Part shown: positions 48,534-57,260 of the stretch, one piece after another | Position numbering within the stretch: the stretch's first letter is position 1 | Layout of the letters: every line of letters begins with the position of its first letter | Origin: Polaribacter sp. MED152 | GTDB taxonomy: Bacteria > Bacteroidota > Bacteroidia > Flavobacteriales > Flavobacteriaceae | Length of the DNA: 64,000 nt | Assembly (NCBI RefSeq): GCF_000152945.2 | Contig: NC_020830.1 | Coordinates: forward strand, 992,001-1,056,000 | Direction of reading: 5' to 3' | Translations under genes and position numbers: made by a program | Notes under the pieces: generated by a model | What the model saw: only the letters and a program-made list of their open reading frames with translations | Database searches by the model: none | Told to the model about the DNA's origin: nothing

Positions 48534-49709
48534 TTGAATTTAAATATCTTAGAGGAAAACGTACAACAATATATTACTGATAATTTAAAATCAGAGATTA
48601 CAAAACTAATCTTAAAAGGAAGCCCATTTGAAGACATTTCATCTCAAGAATTAGCAAATCAGGTTATTGCAAAACAAAAATCCGAAAAGAAATTACCTAC
48701 TTGGTTTAACACAAGCAAAATTTATTATCCTCCTAAATTAAGTATTGAGCAAACTTCATCAGAAATTACTGCTAAATACAAATCAGCAATTATAGAGGGA
48801 TCTTCGATAATAGATATTACTGGTGGTTTTGGAGTAGACTGTTTTTACTTTGCTAAAACATTTAATAAAGTAACTCATTGTGAAATTAATGAAGAGCTAT
48901 CTAAAATTGTATCACATAATTATAAAGAATTAGATGTTTCTAACATTACAACAATTGCAGGTAATAGTTTTGAATTTCTCAAAAATACAAAGCAACATTA
49001 TGATTGTATTTATATAGATCCAAGTAGAAGAAGTGATGTAAAAGGTAAGGTGTTTTTGCTTAAAGATTGTTTGCCTTATGTACCTCCAAAAATAGATTTC
49101 TTTTTTACTAAAGCAAATAACATTTTAATTAAAGTATCACCAATCTTAGATATTACAAATACAATTAATGACCTAAAAAATGTAAAAGAAGTACATGTAG
49201 TTGCTGTAAATAATGAAGTTAAAGAGTTACTGTTTTTACTAGAAAAAGACTATAACAATACTATAAAAATTAAAACAATTAATTTTCAGAAAGACCAACT
49301 TCAAAGTTATGATTTTGCTTATAAAGATGAAGTACAAGCAAGTTATTCAGAACCATTAGATTATTTGTACGAACCCAATAGTGCCATTTTAAAAGCTGGT
49401 GCATTTCAACAAATTGCAAAGCATACAAATAGTTTTAAATTACATCAACATTCGCATCTTTTTACATCTAAAATGTTAATAACTTTTCCTGGAAGAGCAT
49501 TTAAAATAGATACCATTTTAAAATACGATAAAAAGAAATTAAAGAAATTGTTACCAGAGAATAAGGCGAATTTTACGACTAGAAATTTCCCAAAAACAGT
49601 AGCACAGCTAAGAAAAGAGACTAAAATTAAAGATGGTGGAGCTATTTATGTGTTTTTCACAAAAATCAATAAAAGTGACCTAATAACTATTATTTGTAGT
49701 AAAATTTAA
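48534..49709 (+). CDS. THUMP-like class I SAM-dependent methyltransferase
   Basis: 391 aa. A helical N-terminal part (~1-90) is followed by a Rossmann methyltransferase core with the SAM motif IDITGGFGVDCFYFA, the acidic residue in THCEINEELSK, and DCIYIDPSRRSD as the catalytic-region motif. The C-terminal ~90 residues (AILKAGAFQQIAKHTNSFKL and on) match the THUMP-like domain of this Bacteroidota group. It is predicted to methylate RNA or another substrate; not demonstrated. The start is TTG at 48534, the first start codon after the AI-2E gene and the one giving the usual MNLNILEENVQQYI beginning. Confidence 0.85.
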   Translation: MNLNILEENVQQYITDNLKSEITKLILKGSPFEDISSQELANQVIAKQKSEKKLPTWFNTSKIYYPPKLSIEQTSSEITAKYKSAIIEGSSIIDITGGFGVDCFYFAKTFNKVTHCEINEELSKIVSHNYKELDVSNITTIAGNSFEFLKNTKQHYDCIYIDPSRRSDVKGKVFLLKDCLPYVPPKIDFFFTKANNILIKVSPILDITNTINDLKNVKEVHVVAVNNEVKELLFLLEKDYNNTIKIKTINFQKDQLQSYDFAYKDEVQASYSEPLDYLYEPNSAILKAGAFQQIAKHTNSFKLHQHSHLFTSKMLITFPGRAFKIDTILKYDKKKLKKLLPENKANFTTRNFPKTVAQLRKETKIKDGGAIYVFFTKINKSDLITIICSKI

Positions 49710-49770
49710 GCTAAAATTGTTAATTTGTTAACATTCCTTAATTTTTTTGTTCTTAATTGAAATAATTATT

Positions 49771-49778
49771 TATATTTG
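49771..49778 (+). promoter_or_regulatory. Putative promoter (TTTG-N21-TATATTTG) for the small RNA candidate
   Basis: -7 box TATATTTG at 49771-49778 with a TTTG -33 box at 49746-49749, spacer 21. This is one of the best promoter matches in the window. No ORF follows before the terminator at 49827-49859. Confidence 0.6.
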
Positions 49779-49783
49779 TAACC

Positions 49784-49859
49784 ACTTTATGTGTTTTATT
49801 TTTAGGGGTATAAGACACTAAAGCCCAAGTCTCGATTTCGATATCGAGACTTTTTTTTT
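49784..49859 (+). ncRNA. Candidate ~76-nt small RNA with GGGG motif and terminator
   Basis: Between a good promoter and a strong terminator lies a 76-nt non-coding segment. It contains TTTTTAGGGGTATAAGACAC and GCCCAAG before the hairpin AAGTCTCGAT / ATCGAGACTT with nine T. The order (T-run, AGGGGTAT, spacer, CCCAAG, hairpin, T-run) repeats the 3' UTR element of both adhesins although the hairpin bases differ. It could be a free sRNA or a leader of fdhD whose terminator is read through; fdhD starts 51 bp later. Confidence 0.5.
49827..49859 (+). terminator. Terminator at the end of the small RNA candidate
   Basis: Stem AAGTCTCGAT / ATCGAGACTT, six-base loop, nine T. Confidence 0.85.
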
Positions 49860-49909
49860 GCTAGTACTTTTTCATTAAGTTTGTATAGAAAGATATATTC
49901 TTCATACCT

Positions 49910-50716
49910 ATGCAATCTACCCTATATCAAGGTCTAAAAGTTTCAAAATCAAACTACACAAAAGTTGATGATTTCCTTGTTGTAGAAGCTCCACTCCAAA
50001 TTAATATCAATAACGAGCCATATACAGTAGTTATGAGAACTCCTGATGATGACTTTGAGTTAATTAGAGGCTTATTGTTTGCCGAAGATATTTACAAACA
50101 GAAAGCACCTTTAGCAATGAATATTCTTAAACAAGAAGATAATATTCCCAAAATAGTTGATGTTTCTATATCTAAAGATCATTTAGGCAAAGGTTATTTG
50201 AATAAAAGAACGTTACTATCTGTCTCATCTTGTGGTATTTGTGGTAAAAAGGAGTTAAATGACATTAAAGTAACTGGTAATAATTTAGAGAATAGGTATC
50301 AATTAACTGCGAATCAACTACATAAAATGTATGAAGTTATGCATACACTTCAAAAGACTTATAACAAATCTGGAGGAAGCCATGCAGCTGCATTGTATTC
50401 TAAAGACAATAATCTTCTTACATTAAAGGAAGATATTGGTAGACACAATGCTGTTGATAAAGCTATTGGCAATTTACTCATAAATGAAAACTTAAAAAAA
50501 GCGCATTACTTGCTTGTTAGTGGAAGAGTTTCTTACGAAATAGTCACAAAAGCTTTTATTGCAAAAATACCCGTAATTGTTGCAGTTTCTGCATGTTCAA
50601 GTTTAGCTGTAGATTTTGCCAAAGAATTTGGTATTTGCTTAATTGGCTTCACTAGAGAAAACAAACTAACCATCTATTCCAACACAAACGCAATTAATCT
50701 TTTAGCACATGATTAA
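49910..50716 (+). CDS. fdhD: Sulfurtransferase FdhD
   Basis: 268 aa. FdhD passes sulfur from a cysteine desulfurase to the molybdenum cofactor of formate-dehydrogenase-type enzymes. The essential CxxC is in SSCGICGKKEL (Cys108 and Cys111), preceded by the VRTPxDxxELxxGLL-like block MRTPDDDFELIRGLLFAED and followed by GGSHAAALY, EDIGRHNAVDKAIG and SGRVSYEIVTKA. The next gene, overlapping by eight bases, encodes its likely client, a molybdopterin oxidoreductase; the pairing supports both calls. Confidence 0.95.
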   Translation: MQSTLYQGLKVSKSNYTKVDDFLVVEAPLQININNEPYTVVMRTPDDDFELIRGLLFAEDIYKQKAPLAMNILKQEDNIPKIVDVSISKDHLGKGYLNKRTLLSVSSCGICGKKELNDIKVTGNNLENRYQLTANQLHKMYEVMHTLQKTYNKSGGSHAAALYSKDNNLLTLKEDIGRHNAVDKAIGNLLINENLKKAHYLLVSGRVSYEIVTKAFIAKIPVIVAVSACSSLAVDFAKEFGICLIGFTRENKLTIYSNTNAINLLAHD

Positions 50717-53000
50717 AAAAACAAATGCTCAAAATCCAGAAAAATATACAGGAATAGAATTAAAAGAAATTCCTCATTCAGCAGTTGGCTTTAAGGCCAT
50801 AAAATCTTCTATAAATCATGTAAAAAATGAAGCAGGACTATTTAGAGGAATGAGCTTATTAAAAAACTTAAATCAAACCTATGGTTTTGATTGTCCTGGC
50901 TGTGCATGGCCAGACCCTGATGAAAAAAGAGCCTTTCTAGCTGAATATTGTGAAAATGGTGCAAAAGCAGTTGCTGAAGAAGCAACAAGAAATAAAGTTT
51001 CCCCACTATTTTTTGCAACTTACTCAGTGAGTAATTTGGCCAAACTTTCTGATTATGAAATAGGAAAAAAAGGTCGAATTACACATCCTGTTTATTTACC
51101 TGAAGGCGCAAACCATTACAAAGAAATTTCTTGGAAAGATGCTTTTAAGCTTATTGCAAGTGAACTTAATAGTCTAGATTCTCCTGATGAAGCCATTTTT
51201 TACACCTCAGGAAGAACGAGTAACGAAGCTGCATTTTTATATCAATTATTTGTAAGACAATTTGGTACAAACAATTTACCTGATTGTTCTAACATGTGTC
51301 ATGAGGCAAGTGGTGCAGCACTTTCTGAAACATTGGGTATTGGTAAAGGTTCTGTTACATTAGATGATTTTAATCATACAGATTTAATAATTGTAATGGG
51401 GCAAAACCCTGGCACAAATCATCCTAGAATGTTAACTGCATTAGGTGATGCCAAAAAGAATGGAAGTAAAATTATAACCATTAATCCTTTACCTGAAGTT
51501 GGATTAATGAATTACAAAGACCCTCAAAATCCTTTAAAATGGGTAGGTTCAGGACAAGATTTAACAGATTTGTTTTTACAAGTTAAAATTAACGGAGATG
51601 TAGCTCTTCTAAAAATCATTTTAAAATTAATGATTGCTAAAGAGGAAGAAGATACAGGTTCTGTTTTTGATTATAAATTTATAAAAGAAAAAACCCATGG
51701 AGTTGAAGCTTTAATAGACGATTTAGAAACCTATTCAATTGATTATCTATTGCCTCAAACAGGGTTAACTTTAAAAAAAATTAAAACGGCTGCAGACCTA
51801 ATTATAAACAATAAAAAAATTATCATTTGTTGGGCAATGGGTTTAACTCAGCATAAAAACTCTGTAGACAACATTAGAGAAATTGTAAATATTTTACTTC
51901 TAAAAGGTAGCATTGGAAAAAAAGGTGCAGGAACATGTCCTGTGCGTGGACATTCTAATGTACAAGGAGATAGAACTATGGGCATTTGGGAAAAAATGCC
52001 AGATACATTCTTAGATAAAATTGATTCTGAGTTTAACTTTAAATCTCCAAGAAAGCATGGTTTTGATGTTGTAAATTCTATAAAAGCCATGCATCAAAAA
52101 AAGGCCAAAGTATTTTTTGGTATGGGTGGTAATTTTGTGTCTGCAACTCCAGATACAGAATATACAGCAGAAGGTTTACGAAATTGCAATTTAACTGTTC
52201 ACGTTTCTACAAAGCTAAATAGAAGTCATTTAATTCATGGTAAAAAGGCTTTAATTTTGCCCTGTTTAGGAAGATCAGAAAAAGATTACCAAACTTCTGG
52301 AGAGCAATTTATATCTGTAGAAAATTCTATGGGAATTGTTCATAAATCTCAAGGCCATTTAGAACCTTGCTCTGAAGATTTGTTAAGTGAACCTGCAATT
52401 GTTGCTGGTTTAGCCAAAGCAACTCTAAAAAACTCAAAAGTAAATTGGGATGAACTTATATCTAATTATGATTATATAAGAAATAAAATAGAAGCTGTTA
52501 TTCCTGGCTTTAATAACTATAATAAAAGAGTTCGAGAAGATGCTGGTTTTTACTTACCCAATAATGCAAGAGCAAATAACTTTAAGCCCACAGCAACAGG
52601 TAAGGCAAATTTTACGGTAAATGCTACTTCTGATTTAAAGCTTACAGAAGATCAATTTATAATGATGACTATAAGAACTCACGATCAATACAACACCACA
52701 ATTTATGGTTTGAATGATAGGTATAGAGGAGTATTAAACGAGAGAAGAGTTATATTTATGAATAGTTCTGATATGGAAAAATACAATATTAAGAAATTAG
52801 ACATCGTAGATTTAAGAAGCCACTTTGATGATGAAATTAGAGAAGCCAAGGGTTTTATAGCAATTCCGTACAACATTCCAAAACAATGTTCTGCAACGTA
52901 TTTTCCTGAAGCAAATGTATTAGTACCTATACAAAGCACAGGTAGAACTAGTAATACACCAACATCAAAAACTGTAATTATTACAATCCATAAAAGATAA
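50709..53000 (+). CDS. FdhF/YdeP-family molybdopterin oxidoreductase
   Basis: 763 aa, cytoplasmic (no Tat signal). The N-terminus has GFDCPGCAWPDP, typical of the YdeP group, then SGRTSNEAAFLYQLFVRQFG and PDCSNMCHEASG; Cys197 in the latter is the probable Mo ligand region. MGQNPGTNHPRML, RGHSNVQGDRTMG, and QYNTTIYGLNDRYRGV are the bis-MGD-binding blocks. YdeP-type proteins resemble formate dehydrogenases but their electron acceptor and substrate are not clear; in E. coli YdeP contributes to acid resistance. Eight-base overlap with fdhD and a two-base gap to the next gene suggest one operon through to the sugar genes. Confidence 0.9.
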   Translation: MIKKTNAQNPEKYTGIELKEIPHSAVGFKAIKSSINHVKNEAGLFRGMSLLKNLNQTYGFDCPGCAWPDPDEKRAFLAEYCENGAKAVAEEATRNKVSPLFFATYSVSNLAKLSDYEIGKKGRITHPVYLPEGANHYKEISWKDAFKLIASELNSLDSPDEAIFYTSGRTSNEAAFLYQLFVRQFGTNNLPDCSNMCHEASGAALSETLGIGKGSVTLDDFNHTDLIIVMGQNPGTNHPRMLTALGDAKKNGSKIITINPLPEVGLMNYKDPQNPLKWVGSGQDLTDLFLQVKINGDVALLKIILKLMIAKEEEDTGSVFDYKFIKEKTHGVEALIDDLETYSIDYLLPQTGLTLKKIKTAADLIINNKKIIICWAMGLTQHKNSVDNIREIVNILLLKGSIGKKGAGTCPVRGHSNVQGDRTMGIWEKMPDTFLDKIDSEFNFKSPRKHGFDVVNSIKAMHQKKAKVFFGMGGNFVSATPDTEYTAEGLRNCNLTVHVSTKLNRSHLIHGKKALILPCLGRSEKDYQTSGEQFISVENSMGIVHKSQGHLEPCSEDLLSEPAIVAGLAKATLKNSKVNWDELISNYDYIRNKIEAVIPGFNNYNKRVREDAGFYLPNNARANNFKPTATGKANFTVNATSDLKLTEDQFIMMTIRTHDQYNTTIYGLNDRYRGVLNERRVIFMNSSDMEKYNIKKLDIVDLRSHFDDEIREAKGFIAIPYNIPKQCSATYFPEANVLVPIQSTGRTSNTPTSKTVIITIHKR

Positions 53001-53001
53001 A

Positions 53002-54528
53002 ATGAAGAAAATTCTAAGTTTATTTCTATTCCTATTTTTAAGTTATCATAGTTATGCACAAACTATTGAAATTCCTAAAAAACAAACTCAGAAAGCGTTT
53101 GCGAAATTAGATTTTTTGTCAATAAAAATGCCAGAAACTAGCATTCCTAATGAAAAAAACATGGGCTTTTCTGGTATTCATTATAATTTAATGTTGAACG
53201 ATTGGGCTTATGCTGGTCTTGGTATTTATGGAGCTGTAACTGGTGAAAGAGGTGGCTTTTTTACTTTAGGCGTAAATGCAGGAATTAAAAAATATTTAAG
53301 TCCTAAGTTTTATGTTGATGCTGGTTTTCATTTTGGAGGTGGTGGAGGTGCTGCTGCTCCTGATGGTGGAGGCGCATTTATTTTACCTCACGCAAATCTT
53401 GGTTATGATTTTGAACACTTCTCTATAAATTCAGGTTGGAGTTATGTTGACTTTTTTGATGGTGGTTTAATCCAAAATCACCAAATTAATTTTAGTCTAG
53501 AAATACCCTTAAATTACGATTATGCCTCTTACAGAGCTTCTGAAACCGAATACAATTTTAACAGTCTTAAGCAGTCTGATTGGAATGTAAACTCAAAGAG
53601 AACCTCTTTAATGCTGCATTTAAATACCTTAAAAATAAAAGGAGAAACGCAAGGTATTAATAACGGAAAAACTATAAAATTAGCAGGTTTTGAATTAGGT
53701 ACCTATTTCACCAAAAACTGGTTTGCATTTCTAAAAGTTGATGGTGCCTTTGATGGTATTAAAGCAGGTTATATGGATGTATTTTTAGGTGGTGGCTATC
53801 ACCTATCATTCAATAACAACAGCACAAATATACTTGCCAAATTTGGAGCAGGTGCTGGTGGTGGAGGTGGAATCGATTCTCAAGGAGGTTTCTTAATTTA
53901 TCCAGATTTATCTCTTGAACAACGTATTTTTAAAGACATCTATATCTCCGTAAATAAAGGGTTTGTAATGTCTCCTAATTCACATTTTTATACATCTTCA
54001 CTAGGAGTTGGTTTAAAGTATTATGTGGAAAGAAATGGTACTAATTCTGATAAAAAATTCAGCTCAGGTAAATTTAAAGGACTAGAAATTATTACAAAAC
54101 ATGATATTTATTTCAATGCAGATAGAGATTCTAATCCTACAGAAGATTTACACCAAATCTCGCTTCAAATTAATTTAAACCTAAATAAAAACATATACAT
54201 CACTGGGCAAACGTCATTTGCCAATTTTGGAAACGCAGGTGCTTATGCTGAAGGAATTGTAGGTTTAGGCGTACAAACTAATTCATTTATGAATGATAAA
54301 GTATCTATATTTCTACAAGCTTTGGGAGGAGCTGCTGGTGGAGGAGATATAAGTACAGGACAAGGATTAATTGTAAAACCAAGTGTAGGTTTTAATTACC
54401 AATTAAATGATAATTTAAGTTTTAGAAGTGCTGCTGGTTATGTAAAAGCTAAAGGTGGATCTTTAAGTAGTACAGCTTTTAATTTCGGATTAAAATATCA
54501 TATATCATTTTTAAAAATGAAGAAGTAA
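53002..54528 (+). CDS. Probable outer-membrane beta-barrel-like protein with three glycine-rich repeats, unknown
   Basis: 508 aa. Signal peptide MKKILSLFLFLFLSYHSYAQ. The mature part is beta-rich with alternating aromatic/hydrophobic strands, as in outer-membrane barrels. Three related units can be seen, each starting with a Gly run: FHFGGGGGAAAPDGGGAF, KFGAGAGGGGGIDSQGGF and ALGGAAGGGDISTGQG, followed by a short (I/L)xxP segment and a strand pair ending GLKY-type. I recognise no family. It lies two bases after the molybdoenzyme gene and 13 bases before the hexosaminidase gene. It could be a porin, a binding protein or a periplasmic beta-repeat protein. Confidence 0.7.
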   Translation: MKKILSLFLFLFLSYHSYAQTIEIPKKQTQKAFAKLDFLSIKMPETSIPNEKNMGFSGIHYNLMLNDWAYAGLGIYGAVTGERGGFFTLGVNAGIKKYLSPKFYVDAGFHFGGGGGAAAPDGGGAFILPHANLGYDFEHFSINSGWSYVDFFDGGLIQNHQINFSLEIPLNYDYASYRASETEYNFNSLKQSDWNVNSKRTSLMLHLNTLKIKGETQGINNGKTIKLAGFELGTYFTKNWFAFLKVDGAFDGIKAGYMDVFLGGGYHLSFNNNSTNILAKFGAGAGGGGGIDSQGGFLIYPDLSLEQRIFKDIYISVNKGFVMSPNSHFYTSSLGVGLKYYVERNGTNSDKKFSSGKFKGLEIITKHDIYFNADRDSNPTEDLHQISLQINLNLNKNIYITGQTSFANFGNAGAYAEGIVGLGVQTNSFMNDKVSIFLQALGGAAGGGDISTGQGLIVKPSVGFNYQLNDNLSFRSAAGYVKAKGGSLSSTAFNFGLKYHISFLKMKK

Positions 54529-54541
54529 AGTAAATCTAATT

Positions 54542-56173
54542 ATGAAAAAACCTTTTTTAAACCTTATATTTTTTATCCTATTTCTAAATTCATTAATTAT
54601 AGAAGCTCAAAACATACAAATTATACCTCAGCCAAACACCATTATATATGGTAAAAAATCATTTATAATAAATGAAAACACTAAAATTGTCTCATCAAAT
54701 GATGCTAAATTGATAGAACAGGATTTAGCAAATTATATTAGAAATGAGTTTAATCTATCGTTAAAAACTGCCAAGCAAGGTTTTGCGAAAAAGAATTTCA
54801 TCACTTTTAAAATAGATGAAAACTTGCAAAATGAGGCTTATGAATTAACTGTAGAAGATGATAAAATTACTGTTTGTGCTAAAAACAAAGCTGGTTGGTT
54901 TTATGGCAAACAGACCTTAATACAATTACTTTCTTACAACTCACATTATTCGAAATATGAAAATCAAATTAAAGTAAAGAGTATTAAAATAAAAGATGCT
55001 CCAAGATTTAAATGGAGGGCTTTTATGTTAGATGAAGCTAGATATTTTAAAGGTAAAGAACAAGTGAAATTACTTTTAGATGAAATGGCTTTTTTAAAAA
55101 TGAATACGTTTCATTGGCATTTGGTAGATGATCAAGGTTGGCGAATTGAAATTAAAAAATATCCAAAATTGACAGAAATTGGATCTAAAAGAAAAAGCAC
55201 ACAAATTGGCCCTTTACAGTGGGAAAGCCCAATACAATCTGCAGAGCCTCATGAAGGTTTTTATACCCAAGAAGATATTAAAGAAATTGTGGCTTATGCC
55301 CAAGCAAGAAACATTACTATTGTTCCAGAAATAGAAATGCCTGGTCATTCAACTGCTGCAATAGCTTCTTATTCTTGGTTAGGAACTTCTAAAAAAGAAA
55401 TAGAAGTGCCCATAAAATTCGGAGTTGGAAAAGATGTTTACGATGTTACAAACCCAAGAGTAACACAATTTCTAAAAGACGTATTAGATGAAGTTATGAC
55501 ATTATTTCCATCAAAAGTTATTCACATTGGTGGAGATGAAGTAAAATACAACCATTGGAAAAATTCGTCCTCTGTTCAGCAATACATGAAAGAGAAAAAA
55601 TTAAAAACACCTGCTGATTTACAGGTTTATTTCACTAATTCAATATCTAATTACCTACAAAGTAAAGGTAGAAGAATGATGGGTTGGAACGAAATTATGG
55701 GGCATAATTTACATGAATATCAGGATGAAAATGACACCAAGACTTCTCAAAAATTAGCAAAAGAAAGTATTGTACATTTCTGGAAAGGAGATGTTGAGTT
55801 GGCAACAACTGCAGCAAAAAACGGGTATGAAATTGTAAACTCTTTACATTCTTCTACCTATCTAGATTATAGATATAAAAATCTCCCTTTATCAAAAGCA
55901 TATGCTTTTAACCCAATTCCTAAAGATTTAGATATAAAATATCATAATAAAGTGATTGGTTTAGGTTGCCAAATGTGGGGGGAATGGATTCCTACAAATG
56001 GAGAAATGCATTATAAAGTTTTTCCAAGAATAGCTGCTTATGCAGAAATAGGTTGGACCGATTTAGAAAATAAAGATTTTAGTGCTTTTAAAATAAGTCT
56101 TAAAAATTTACAAGATAGATGGGCATCTAAAGGCATATTCTATGCACCTAATGAATTTGTAGAAAAAAAATAA
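54542..56173 (+). CDS. Beta-N-acetylhexosaminidase (GH20)
   Basis: 543 aa with signal peptide (LNLIFFILFLNSLIIEAQN). An N-terminal GH20b domain is followed by the (beta/alpha)8 catalytic domain. Motifs: RAFMLDEARYFKG, FHWHLVDDQGWRIEIKKYP, VPEIEMPGHSTAA and HIGGDEVKYNHW, where Asp332-Glu333 is the catalytic pair for substrate-assisted hydrolysis. FWKGDVELATTAAKNGYEIV and MWGEWIPTNGEM close the site. It removes terminal GlcNAc or GalNAc from glycans outside the cytoplasm. Next to it are genes for a GHMP kinase (6 bases) and a nucleotidyltransferase, fitting release, phosphorylation and activation of a hexosamine. Confidence 0.94.
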   Translation: MKKPFLNLIFFILFLNSLIIEAQNIQIIPQPNTIIYGKKSFIINENTKIVSSNDAKLIEQDLANYIRNEFNLSLKTAKQGFAKKNFITFKIDENLQNEAYELTVEDDKITVCAKNKAGWFYGKQTLIQLLSYNSHYSKYENQIKVKSIKIKDAPRFKWRAFMLDEARYFKGKEQVKLLLDEMAFLKMNTFHWHLVDDQGWRIEIKKYPKLTEIGSKRKSTQIGPLQWESPIQSAEPHEGFYTQEDIKEIVAYAQARNITIVPEIEMPGHSTAAIASYSWLGTSKKEIEVPIKFGVGKDVYDVTNPRVTQFLKDVLDEVMTLFPSKVIHIGGDEVKYNHWKNSSSVQQYMKEKKLKTPADLQVYFTNSISNYLQSKGRRMMGWNEIMGHNLHEYQDENDTKTSQKLAKESIVHFWKGDVELATTAAKNGYEIVNSLHSSTYLDYRYKNLPLSKAYAFNPIPKDLDIKYHNKVIGLGCQMWGEWIPTNGEMHYKVFPRIAAYAEIGWTDLENKDFSAFKISLKNLQDRWASKGIFYAPNEFVEKK

Positions 56174-56179
56174 TTTAAC

Positions 56180-57259
56180 TTGAAAGAAATAATTTCTATT
56201 GCTCCAGGAAGAACTTGTTTATTTGGCGATCATCAAGATTACATAGGGTTACCAATAATTGCATGTGCAATTGATAAACACATTACCATTAAGGCTGTTA
56301 AGAATAATAAAGAAAATTTTGTTATTGACTTGCCAGATATCAATCAAAAAAGAACAATTTCTATTCATCAACAACAAAACGAATTAGAACAAGGAGATTT
56401 TTTGCAATCTAGTTTACAGGTTTTAAAAAGATACAATTGCATACCCAATTGTGGCTATGATGTTTTAATTACAGGAACTATTCCAATAAATTCAGGAACT
56501 TCTAGTTCATCTGCATTAACAGTAGCTTGGATTCAGTTTTTATTAAAAGCATTTGGGCCAGAAGAACTTTTATCACCAGAAAAATTATCTCAATTAGCCT
56601 ACGAAGCTGAAGTTTTAGAACTTAATGCTCCAGGAGGTAAAATGGATCAATACAGTATAGGTTTAGGAAATATCATTTATTTAGAAACGGGTGAAGATTT
56701 TTCTTATCAAGTTTTAAAAAATCCTATTCCTGGTTTAATTATGGCAGATTCTGGTGTACCAAAAGAAACCACTGCCCTATTACATCGCTTAAAAACTAAT
56801 TCTTGGAAAGCCATTAAAGAGGTTCAAAAACATATTCCTCATTTTACCATAGAAACTGCAAATCTTGCGCATCTAGATGAATATTTTAACTATTTAAGTG
56901 ATGATTTAAAACCCTATTTAGAAGCAGCTCTTGGCAATTACACTGTTACCAAAACTGCACTATTAGAATTTAAAAAAGAAAGGTTAAATCTTAATTTAAT
57001 AGGTTCTTTAATGAATAAGCATCACTATTATTTAAAAGAGCTTCTCAAAATTACAGTACCTAAAATTGATAAAATGATAGATGCTGCATTATCAGCTGGA
57101 GCTTTAGGAGCCAAAATAGTTGGTTCTGGTGGTGGAGGAAGTATTGCAGTTATTTCTGATGAAACCAATAAAAATAAAATTATAGCAGCTTTGAATAATG
57201 CTGGCGCTAAAAGTGTTTACTTTGCTAACGTTGATCCTGGAGCAAGATTAATTAAATAA
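56180..57259 (+). CDS. GHMP-family sugar kinase (galactokinase-like)
   Basis: 359 aa, cytoplasmic. GHMP motif 1 is SIAPGRTCLFGDHQDYIGLP, motif 2 is INSGTSSSSALTVAW, and motif 3 is GAKIVGSGGGGSIAVI. LNAPGGKMDQYSIGLGN is also typical. Galactokinase-like GHMP kinases phosphorylate galactose, GalNAc, mannose or related sugars at C1. Between a GH20 hexosaminidase and a nucleotidyltransferase, a hexosamine 1-kinase is the most natural reading, but the sugar is an inference. The start is TTG at 56180; no ATG precedes motif 1. Confidence 0.85.
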   Translation: MKEIISIAPGRTCLFGDHQDYIGLPIIACAIDKHITIKAVKNNKENFVIDLPDINQKRTISIHQQQNELEQGDFLQSSLQVLKRYNCIPNCGYDVLITGTIPINSGTSSSSALTVAWIQFLLKAFGPEELLSPEKLSQLAYEAEVLELNAPGGKMDQYSIGLGNIIYLETGEDFSYQVLKNPIPGLIMADSGVPKETTALLHRLKTNSWKAIKEVQKHIPHFTIETANLAHLDEYFNYLSDDLKPYLEAALGNYTVTKTALLEFKKERLNLNLIGSLMNKHHYYLKELLKITVPKIDKMIDAALSAGALGAKIVGSGGGGSIAVISDETNKNKIIAALNNAGAKSVYFANVDPGARLIK

Positions 57260-57260
57260 T

